A stretch of DNA of 64,000 nucleotides from Rachycentron canadum (taxonomy: Eukaryota; Chordata; Actinopteri; Carangiformes; Rachycentridae), in contig CM076660.1 of assembly GCA_038496675.1 (NCBI GenBank), positions 5,855,340 to 5,919,339 of the forward strand, written 5' to 3'. Shown here one piece after another: positions 24,701-36,700 of the stretch. The notes beneath the pieces were generated by a model that was given only the letters and a program-made list of their open reading frames with translations, searched no databases and was not told the origin of the DNA. The stretch's first letter is position 1, and each line of letters starts with the position of its first letter. Both the position numbers and the translations under genes were made by a program.

Positions 24701-27700
24701 CAGGAAAGAAAATGGTCTGCCACAGAGGCATTTAGCCAGAGAAGGGTGGTGGCTTGCTTTGACTATTGAGCTTTAAGCTCAGTGTTTTTATGTGATGTGA
24801 TTTCAGAAAGGAAAAGGATGCTAATTACCGCAGGAGTGCTCGCCTTAGATGTTGCTTGCACCCTGCTTGTGCGACACTGAGATTAGACAGAGGGGAAACA
24901 GGCACCTTGGAATCAAATGCTCCCAGATGAGATTTGATGAGAGCCAGCTGCATCAAATCACACAAAGAGAAAGAGAATACACCACTATACGGTAGCATGC
25001 AGCGATACATGCAAGCACACAGACATGCTCGCTGTAACGGGACATTCAAACGCTCTCATGAGGTAACATTCCCACATAATGATTTTGAGATAACATTTCA
25101 AATAGCTGTGGGTGAAATCAGACACAGGGATATTGTTGTACACCACAAGTACTTCAGTGCTCATGATAGCTGGCCCTTAAGTAAAAGGCATTGGGGAAAG
25201 TCAAAGGAAAGTACAAGCAGTACAGCGCAGTATGGTTTCTGGCACCATCTGGTAAAGAATAACATTCAAGATCACTAAAATGCTGTGATATATTGGAGCA
25301 AATAAAAATGAGAATTTGAGTAACACCTACCGACTAAACACAACATAAACCTCAATTAAATGTAGTCAATTCATGCTGAATTTGACTTGAATTTCAAAAT
25401 TACTGCTCTATTTTGTTTTGCTGTGGAGTGTAACTGGTTTGCTGCATCACTACAATGAAACACAAAGGAAAGAAATTCTAAATTTAATTAATATGGTCCT
25501 AATTTTTAAGCTTTTTGTCAAACTAAATATGGTCTGTAGTGTATTTGAACAGCAGATGTCTGCACACAGGGTCTTTTTAGTCAGCACATGACGCTTAATT
25601 ATCCTCTTCTTCTAGGTTTATCTTTGCTGTTCATACTTGATACAGACACCAGAAAGATGCAATTCATTGCAAGAGTTCTTGGTACCGAAAGCAAAAGATG
25701 GTGCGTGTGGATTTTTGTTTTGATGATGAAACCAGACCGAATCTGCTTATGTTTGCTGTCTCGAGTTCTTTGATCTGTCCCAGAGAAATACTGAACCCTG
25801 AAACTTGCTCAAAGTGGCGAAAGCCCCCTGGCACGTATTTGTTTCCTCTCTGACCACGCTGCTGCATATGGAGGCTGCACTTCTGGCCCTGCATTATTTC
25901 AACTGGAATACTTGCAGTTTTCCCTCCCATCACACCCGTCATTATTTTGACACAGATCACAAATCCCGACTATCATCTTGAAGCCAGAATGCCGCAGTGT
26001 CAAGATATTTACTGGAAAAATGGAACATAATGCCTTCATTGACAATGAAAATGTCTGTGAGGGTTATTATCATAATAACAACAAAACAGACACAGACCAA
26101 GGCTATGTTTAGGGATGGGCTCGTGTGAGAGCCATATATCTGCATTGTCTGCAGAATACCAAAGGAAATAAGATCCAGTAACATGCACAGTGCAGCACTC
26201 AACACTTTTCCCCAATGTGTAGTTACAGTAATATATATACCGTATATATATGGACTGAAAATGACTGAAATGTTTTCACTGGTTTCTTTTAATCTGTTTT
26301 GGGATGCAGGGATGATTAAAGAAAAGAACGTCAACACCTCTTTATTGTACTAAGTACTAAGTATGTTACCATAAATTCTGACCCTGGTTTCCTTCCTTCA
26401 GGTTCTCAGCTCCTCCAAGTCCAGCCCCAAGCCCAATGTGCTCTCAATGACCCTGAACACAGTCGAAGGAGTTGCACCTGGCTCCATCATTGGCACCGTC
26501 CGCCCCCATGACAAGCATGACTCTGCTATTTTGGAAGGCCAGGTGACCTACCTGGTAGTAGGGGGCACAGACCGGGATGGGACTTTCATGGTGGACCGTT
26601 TAAAGGGCAATGTGTACCTGGTACGCGAGCTGGACTACGAGAAGGGGTCGAGGTACACTCTGCACATTGAGGTGTCTGACTTTTCCCAGGCATTTCCCAG
26701 CAGCCATTTGGTGCAACTGGAAATTAATGTGCAGGATAGCAATGATCACACCCCCCAGTTCACGGAAGACCCTGTTACCATAGTGGTCCCAGAGAACATA
26801 GAGCCAGGGGCCTCCATATACACCTTCCAGGCTTTAGATCAGGTAATGTTTAACAACTGAGACTGATACTTCAATGCCCCCATATTGTATACAATGGATA
26901 TATTTTCAACCAAATATCATAAATCAAAACAAAAATAAGGCGGCAACTAATGATTGTTTATGTTTCCCTTTTTTTCTTGCTGGATCAAAATGTTTTATAG
27001 GATGGTAGTGGACCTAACAGTGAGCTACACTACTCTATCGAGCACTACTGGCCCGACACGCCTGAACTCCTGACCCTTGACCCCTCCAGCGGAGTCCTGA
27101 CCCTTGGGCAGAAGTTAGATCGTGAGTCCACACCATCACTCTACCTTGTGGTGCGGGCCACAGATCAGGCAGTGGATCCATCTCAGAGGCGCTGGGGTTC
27201 GGTCACTGCCCGAGTATTTGTGACAGACGAAAACGACAATGCTCCGGTCTTCAGCTCTCCATCTGCAGTCAGTGTCATGGAGGACCAGCCTGTGGGGTCA
27301 GTGGCATGTCTAACTACAGTCTGTTGTCATGCACCAGACCACCAGACCATAAAGGACACGCATCCAAGAATTTATTTTCATGGCTCCAACCCTGAAAACT
27401 ACAAAAGGTTGGTCATGTTTGTATATTTATTGACAGGTTCGTGATTTTGTACGTGATGGCTCGAGATGAAGATGAAGGTGAAAATGGCCGAATGTCCTAC
27501 AGAATCCAGACAGGAAACAGTGCTGGTCGCTTCAGTCTGAACCCCAACACTGGTAAGATTATTTTTTTAGGGTGAGAAAAACAATATAAAAATAATCATC
27601 AAATGGGAGACTGGGGATTTCCCACCTAAATATCCAGTTTGCACTCCATCACAAGATGTTTAGAGTAAAGTTCATGGCATAATTTCTTGCATTTACAACC

Positions 27701-30700
27701 CTATTTTGATTTAACACTGCAGGACTATGTCGTATGCGGCTTTTTTTCTGTGGGATTTTGTGATTGGTAGATAATCAGCATCCTACCCGTCGAAGCCCCC
27801 TGGATGAACAAAACTTTCCAGAAGATCGTAATTATCCACTGAAGTGCCGTGTCTACAGGGTCTCAACTGCTAAAACAGTCATAACCCTCATAACCCTCTT
27901 TACTAGATGATCTTTCAATGCCTTCGAGCAATATGTCACTTGAATAATGCTTTGGTGTTCTTTCCTTGACGGATTTGTTCATGGGAACAGATCTTTATTT
28001 GGGCTGTGGATGTGGACAGCCTTTGATATCTCATATATGCGTATGTGTAATCTCTTCATCACTGGAGCTGGGTGGTGTGGGTGTGCTCAGCTGTGGCTGA
28101 GGTGGGATTAGGAATCATAAGACGGGCCTTTAATGCAGCTTCCAGATGGAAGAAAGTCTTTACTTCATTACTGTCAAGTGTCTGGTGCATTAGCAGGGGC
28201 TGATTTTGCTTCTGGTTTGTTTCTCAGACTGTGTGGTGCTTATGTCTTAGGCCTATGGTTAATATTAGCTGTAATAGCAGATTAGCATTGAATTGTGAAG
28301 ACATTTACCAAACTGCCTAGCTAATATGGGGGGTATCATTAGTCTGATTGCTGCTTATAAATCATATGTCTGCTCTGCCAATATTTAATTTCTGTTATTT
28401 TATATTATAGCTGCTTTACTGCTGGTTTTATTAACCACTTGAAAGCTAATGTTCTCTATATGTCTTTTCATTTCTTCTCAAGTAGTTTCATAAGTAGATA
28501 AAACCTTTCATTCATGGTGTTTGAGAACATTGCATGTACTTTTTATGGACAAAGTACTGGATTAAATGAAAGATTCTGTCTTGTGCATGATAACATGCAC
28601 ATTTTCCTGAAATTCAGTATGACAGGTTTTGTATGTTTGGAAAGTTAGAGCTCTTGAATACAAATTAAATAAAGTTTAATGTGATATTGAAGGAAGATAG
28701 TTCAGAGAGCACCTTTATCATTTGATTGATACCATATCAGTGACACAAAATTGGCTGCAGAGGAGGATGAAATAGTGCAGTCGGTTTTTGGCTGAAATGC
28801 AGGAGCTAGCAAAACTTCACAGAAAAAAATCTGAGTCATCGCCTCAAAGGATAGTCAGCACACGGTGCGTGTGTTTGGCACGCTGTGGCATTAAAACATC
28901 TCTCCCCTGGCACAGCATGCCATCTAAACTGGTACACTTGCTGTGAACAGTACACACAGTCACATTTCATATTTCCTCTCATGTTGGCTGACCCTCCCTG
29001 TAGTCAGGGTGATGACAGGGGTGTGGGATATCAACATAAAAGGTAGGAGAGTAACTGGAGCCAGAATCTGAGTGGTGGAAGTCTGATTCACAGGGAATCT
29101 GAACCAACTTGATTTACATAAAATACACACACCAGCTAATGCTGCACAGATTTAAAGCCTAACAGATAGTAATGTTATACAGAGAACTGGAAAAAAACAA
29201 TAACTTAATTTTAGGGGAGGCCATAGGTTGATTTTAGTTGGCAACTATGTAGTTTTAGTTTGTAGTTTGGCTGATAAAGCTCTGCAATACAGTCTGATTC
29301 ACATTTGAATGCATTGTGTAAGTGCCAGAAGTGAATAGCTGGCGTGAAGTAACTGCAGCATCTTGATTACTGTGGAAACTCTCATAAAGCAAAGCTGTAA
29401 AGGTTTTTGTTTTTACTGATCCTCAAGGACTACAAATAGAGCCCCATTCAGGTACTCAAAATGACATGTTCATAAAAAAACTATCCAAGCACATTTAGAC
29501 ACAAATACACAAAAGAATTCAAATATAATACAATAGATTTAATATAAGTGAAGTAATCAATGAGTTCTTATTCACTGCTCACTAAATATTTTTCTCTTTT
29601 ATAGGCTCTCTCTCCATCCTTAAAGCCTTAGACCGTGAAGAGCAGGAAGTCTTCAATTTGACCATTGTAGCAGAGGATCATGGGATACCTCAGCTGTCCA
29701 CCTCTCAGATGCTGTGTGTGCAGGTGATTGATGTGAACGATGAAGCTCCAGTGTTCCAGCAAGCAGAGTTTGAGAGCCAGGTGTTGGAAAACCAAGGACC
29801 TGGAACAACAGTGTTGACAGTGACTGCCACTGACAAGGATCAAGGTTAGTTTTAATAGTGTTTTTTCAATATAAAGAATAAGTGAAGTAAGTTAGCAGGA
29901 AGTAGAAGCGCTGTAGGAACCACAAGATCCCAAAAATCAAACTGTACACATACTGTATTTTACCCATAATTCCATAATATACTAAAGTCTGTATATTCCA
30001 AGAACGCATTCTTTTCTTTTAAAGAATTATGGATAATTTCAAGGAGGAAGGATGTAGGACAAGGTCAGGGTATGAAAGCAATAAAAGAAGAAAAGTTTCA
30101 AAATGCAGTGCAGAAAGAATGGCTTAAAAGTTATAACTGATATACAGTATTTATGCCTCCAGCAGGAAGCCAGAGAACAAAATGAGAGACATAAATAGTT
30201 TTGCGAAACCACATGACTTTTAAACAGACCACAAGCTCATACTAATGAAAATGTGTGGCAACAGTCATTGTCCAGAGCCTTATGTTTCTGGGGCTTTTAT
30301 TAGGATTTGCTAACGGCTCCATTCAGCTGTGGATTCATCATATAATTTCCTCATTACATCGAAAGTAGCCTATTGTCTTTATTGCTGTTTTTTTAGTGTG
30401 CCCAGCGTTTTACATTTTATTCCTTGTCTTGTGTTATAATGCAGGTTCTAATGGTCAAGTGACATATGGGGGTGTGACAGAGAAAGGCTTCATCATCAAC
30501 CCTGTGACAGGAGTCATAACCACCACTAAGGAGTTGGACAAAGAGCAACAGGCTCATTACACTCTGACTGGTATTAAAATATCTATTGTCTTGCACAGCT
30601 CTATTTGACCTTTTCTCTACTAATGGAGCTCAAGCTCATTTATTTCCACAGACCACCTTGGGTGCATTAGTTTAAACACATGTATGTGATCCAAGTTCTC

Positions 30701-33700
30701 ATCATCTCAACTATCTCTTATCAGTATATGCCAGGGATGGAGGCCTGCCTCCCAACTTTGCCAAGGCCGTTGTCCGCGTGGAGGTGCAGGATGTGAACGA
30801 CAATGCTCCGGTCTTTGCAAAGCCATGGTACGGGCTGGAGGTGCCAGAGAACCAGGCCCCTGTAGAGCTTTGCTTTCTCAAGGCTACAGACCCTGACTCG
30901 GGTCCTGGTGGAGAGCTTGAGTACAGGATTACTGGTGAGAAACAATGTTGTGTGTCTATCCCAAGTATTTTATAAGAATGGATTTAATGAGGGATTTAGT
31001 TTACCGCAATTACTGTTAATTGCTGTTATGTGGTGGGACTGCTGTGTGAAATAACAATGTTGTGTGAAAAAAAACCCAAATCTTTCTTTTTTTTGGTGTC
31101 TTTCAGGGTGAATGTGGTCACATTTATAGTTATAGATTGTTGACAGATGATTGCAGTTGACACTTGGACATTGTGATATCTGAAGTGTGCAGAAATGTGA
31201 TACATGAAGCATTTGGACTGATGTCTTGTGTTTGACTTGGCTGTATTCCTAGCATTTTAAAGATGGGATCTACACAAAGCTATCCTAGGCTCACCCCTGA
31301 CATTCTTCTGCCTTGTTTCAAATACAGTGCATCCCGTATAACTGTCAAGAAAACATTCAAACTTTAGTTTAGACTTAAGTGCTGAGTTGGCACCCACTCT
31401 TTTAACACACAATCCATAGAAAACACTTTAATATTGAAGGATGTTTCTTTCTTCTGCCACATGAACTGCTTCCTTTCAGCGGGAGACCCTCGTGGGGATT
31501 TCCAGCTCCACGCCAGCACAGGAGCCCTGTCTACCTCGCGCAGCCTAGACAGGGAGACGAGGGCAGCTTACACACTGGAGGTGGTGGCCGCAGACCGAGG
31601 CAGCCCTGCTCTCAGCACCACTGTCACAGTGGAAGTCAAAGTGCTGGATGTCAATGATAACAGCCCTGTGTTCATCAGAAGCAGCTACTCTGTGGAAGTG
31701 TCAGAGGATGCTGCAGAGGGCACACAAGTTCTGGAGGTAAGTAGGAATGGGAATTAAGATAATTGGAGAATTAAAACACATGCATTTATCAGCTGTCTCA
31801 CTGTAAGTACACCTAATTTTACTTTTATAGCAAAGGTGTTTATATGTAAGTGATACTAATTTAATCATATTACCATATTTGTTTATTCCCAGGTGTCGGC
31901 CACAGATGCTGATGATGACCTGAATGGGAAGGTTCTGTATTTCCTGAGCCGAGAGACACACGGAGCGTTTACTGTGGATGAAAATACTGGTCAGATAACA
32001 ACAGCAGCACCACTGGACCGAGAAAAATGGCCGTCATATAGCTTCCAGGTGTTTGCTGTTGACCTTTCACCTGCTGCACCCAGAAACGCCTCTGCTCAGG
32101 TAAATGCAGTTTGATGTGTTCATTTAAAAATGGCCTTGAATGTATTATTTCCATGCTGGATTGTTGAGTACTTGTATGCTCCTTACATTAGGAATACATT
32201 TCCCCAATGTGACCTTTTCCTTTAGGTGACAGTCACCATCCTGGATGTCAACGACAACACTCCCTTCTTCATCCAGGATCCGCTGGTCATTGAAGTGTCC
32301 AGCAGGCGTTCCCAGCGGGTTCTAGCCACCATGAAGGCAGAGGACAAGGACTTTGGAGCCAACGGTTCTGTGTTTTATCGTTTTGCCATGCCAGTTAAGG
32401 GTTTCAGCATCAATTCCCTGACTGGGGAGATCCAAGCCACTGAGCCACTGGAAGGTCTGACCCAGGCTCAGAGGACTTTAATTGTAGAGGCCATGGACCA
32501 GGGGAGCCCAGCTCAATCTGCACAGGGTGTGGTGGTGATTTACCTGAAGGAGGTGGAGTACAATGGCATTCGCTTCTCAAGGAATGCCAGAGATGTCAGC
32601 ATACAGGAGAATGCTGCAAAAGGTTGGACATTTTTTATTTGTTGATCGTTATTTGTATCGGTTCCTTCATACCCCTTTGAGATTTCTTTGCCTGTCACAG
32701 TTTAGGATATTTTATATAGAACATTTTTTCTGTTCTTTCAAAATCCAGGCACAGCAGTAGCTCAAGCTCAGGCCCAACACCCAGATGGCACACGTAGAGG
32801 TATCAGCTACAGTCTCTTCAGTGGGAACAGAAAGCAGGCCTTCAGCATCAGCTCCACAACAGGTGAAACTCGCACTGAAGGTGTTTTTCAAGTAATAGAC
32901 TATAGATTTAAAAACTTGTGCCCGTAAACATATAAATTTGATCCCCTTCTGATCCTCATTTTCCTCCAGGTGAAATCTTGGTTCAGAGCTCCAAGGGCCT
33001 GGACTTTGAAGACACTCCTAGACTCCGTCTAGTCGTAAAGGCTGAATCCAGGTCCTCCACATCTTTCATGGCCTTTAACTTGATCCTGCAGGATGTCAAT
33101 GACAACCTCCCTCGCTTTCAGCTGCAGAATTATGTAGCCTACATGAGAGAAGCACAGGGATATGAAATGCCTATCATACAGGTACTTCCCAATGTAAATA
33201 CTGCACAATTTTGTTTGACTAGTACTTGCTGCCCTGGTGTTTCACTAAGGGTATTAATACATTTTCATTCTTCCTTTTCCACCCCACCCCCTCCACCTTT
33301 TCCCAGGTGGTTGCTGAGGATGTAGATCAGGGCCAAAATGGTCAGGTAACCTACTCCATCCAGTCATCAGTCATGAGCGGCCTGTTCAAGATCGACCCGA
33401 TGACAGGAAGCATCACTACAGCAGCCATCATGGACCGTGAGATATTTACCCAGACCAAGTGAGAACAGACCTGTGGCTGAATAAACCATTCTATGTGCAC
33501 ATGCTGAGGATTGATATATACTTTACCTGTAATGACTGTTACTGCATGGTGGTGTACATAAAAACTCCCATTACATTGACACACAGGAGACATATATAGG
33601 AGGAAAAATTTGATTTAGCACATCATGAATCATATTCACTCAGTTAGTTTGTGTTTAGATAGCTGGTGAGGAGGTCAACATAGTCTGCTTAAGATATAAG

Positions 33701-36700
33701 CACCATTACAAACTGATATCTGCATGCCAGATGTATCAAAGCTGCAATTTCAAACTGTTAGATAGTTTTAAGTCAGGCAGTTAGTATGTTCCATAACAAG
33801 AGTTGAAATTGTAATCAAAGGCAACAATGTAAAATCAAGTAGATGTGCAACCTTTGACATTCCTTTCACTATTTCACTGATAGAAGACATAAGAAAGCTT
33901 TTTAGAAAATCTCTTTTTTGTCCTGCTACAGGCTGGTAGTTACAGCAACTGACAGAGGAAGTCCAAGATTAGCTGGTTCAGCCACATTAACCGTGATCAT
34001 TATTGACCAGAATGACAACAGTCCCACTATCCCCTTGCCCCAAGAAGTCCGCATTCCAGAGAGTAAGTACTGAGGAAATTTGCAGGATTGTTGTGGTCTC
34101 TGATTATATATCTTATTTAGGTCACATTAAGAAAGTATATTAAAGTTACAATATGAATTCTGTCACTGTGCAGGTCTGAGGATGTGTAGTTAACAGATTT
34201 TTATTCTATTTCTCTTTCTATCTCTCAGATACATTGATTGGCACAGAGATCACTCTAGTGACGGGCAATGATGTCGACTCGAGTCCTGCTCTCTCCTACT
34301 CCTTACAGCTGGACCCGACAGCTTTAGGCAAGTTCGGGATCCACCGCTACAGTGGAGGCGTGTCACTCACCGCCCCTCTGGACTTTGAGGAGAAGACGTG
34401 GTACACCGTTACAGTCAGAGCCACAGACAGTCAGCACCAAACTGAGGCTAACATTACAATATTGGTGGAGGATATTAATGACAATGCACCCGCATTCACC
34501 CATGATCTCTACCAGGTAGGATGACTTATTAATTAATCTTCTTTAGTTCACGCAGGCACTGGGATTGATCTGCTTCTGCAAAATCCTAAAAGCACATCTG
34601 CACACATTAATTTTTATCCTTAGTAATTATTTTGAGCGTTTTTTATTTGTTTATATGCACATCAAACATACAGTTTAGAAAGAAATTTGATGTGTCTGTT
34701 GCATACTTAACTATCAGGTGAAATTCACAAAATATATGTATATATCTTCAAATTTGTGCTTATATTCACTTCAGCAGAGTTTCTCTCCAAGGTATACTTC
34801 ATTGAAAAGTAGAATGTTGCATTTGTTGACATGAATACATATGTACATTCCCAACATGTGTGCAGTAGGGGTGTGATAAAAGTTAACTACCTAATATTGA
34901 CTGGAGAAAGGTTGTAGAGATAAGTGTACAGTATTTACTACTGTCCCAGGAAATGGCCTCAACGTGAGAATTTTATTACAGTATTTATGTTGTTTTTTGT
35001 TTTTTTTATTTCTCAATTTTTCAGATGCTCAAGTGTTTTTTTTTTTAATATCTTTGCTCCCCAGGTATCTTTACCTGAGCACACACCACCAGGAAGTGCA
35101 GTTGTCACAGTAACAGCAACTGACAGGGACTCTGGAGAGAATGGAAAGATCACCTACAGAGTAATGTCATCAACCCAGGGGGGTTTCTACATAGACGCCA
35201 ACAATGGTAAGCAAACTTTTGGCTTCCCTCCTGATATTTTTTTAAGCTCACTAAAAAATTTCCAGTCTTCATTAAAAGTATATTATATTTTGGAATTGGG
35301 ATAAAAGCACAACATCTGACTTCCTCTCATTCCCCTTTATATACAGGAACCCTGTTCATTAGTCACAAAGCAGAGTTTGATCCTGAGCGTCCATCAGTCA
35401 ATATTGTCATTGAAGCTAGTGATGGAGGCTCGCCTTCATTGTCATCCCTGACTACAGTCCAGGTTCAAATCTCTGACGTCAATGACAACGCTCCTGTGTT
35501 CCATCAATCTGAGTACAGGTCAGTCTACATTCATTTAAATGCTGGGTGTGGGATGGTGTAACCTCACCAGCTGTTCTAACATATGTAATATTCATCTGTC
35601 TGCAGGGCTACAGTTCCTGAGGACACTATTCCAGGGTCAACAGTGTTGACTTTTGAGGCCTTTGACAGCGACCTCTCACGAGAAAACTGTGGTTTTGACT
35701 TTGCTATTGCCAATGGAAATGAAGGAAATGTCTTCCAGATTGAAAGCAGTGTGCGCTTTCTGGAGGGACGGGGCTTTCAAACTGTTGGGACTCTGCTATT
35801 GGCTGAGGGACTTGACTTTGAAACCAAGCCACTTTACAACCTCACGGTGGTGGTTTCAGACCGTGGTGTGCCCCAAAGGAGCTCTAGTGTTGCTGCAGTG
35901 ATAACCATTGGTGATGTGAATGATAACCCTCCGGTGTTCAGCAGAGCAGAATATACCGTGTCGCTGAGTGAGGGAGCTGTCGCTGGGACTGAGATCATAC
36001 GACTGACTGCTACAGGTGGGCAAAAGTTTTCTCTTTTTGTATAAGTTTGTTTGTTTTCTACTTTTTCTTTTAGTTAATTCATTGTGCTCTGTTTTTTGTC
36101 TCTGTCAGACCCAGACTCAACTCCCAATGCTGAGGTCCAGTATACTATCAGCTCTGGTGATGAGGTTAACTTATTTACCATGGACCAGTGGACTGGAGCC
36201 TTGCGGCTTCAGCGAGCACTCGATCGTGAGCACCAGTCCACACATATTGTCATCATTCAGGCCACAGATGGACAGGGACACTTTGCGCTTGCTCCGGTCA
36301 TTGTTGAGGTCAAAGATATTAATGACAATCATCCATTCTTCCCTGTGGAAGTCCTGACAGCTAGTATCAGAGAGAACCAACCAGCAAACTCAGCTGTGAC
36401 TGTTCTCCATGCCATAGACCATGACACAGGGGTTTTTGGCCAGCTGAAGTACTACATGGTAGAGCGGTCCAGGGCAGGAAAAGACAGCTTCGCTGTGGAC
36501 CAGAACTCAGGAGAAATCCGAAGCAAAATACCCTTTGACTTTGAGAAGGTCAACTCCTTTAACTTTGTAGCAATCGCAATGGATTCAGGCAACCACTCAG
36601 CCACTGTGACTGTCCAGGTGTTTGTCACGGGTGAGGATGAGTATGATCCAGTCTTCACATCCTCTGATTTCACCTTTGAAGTCCCAGAGGGAGCCAAGAA

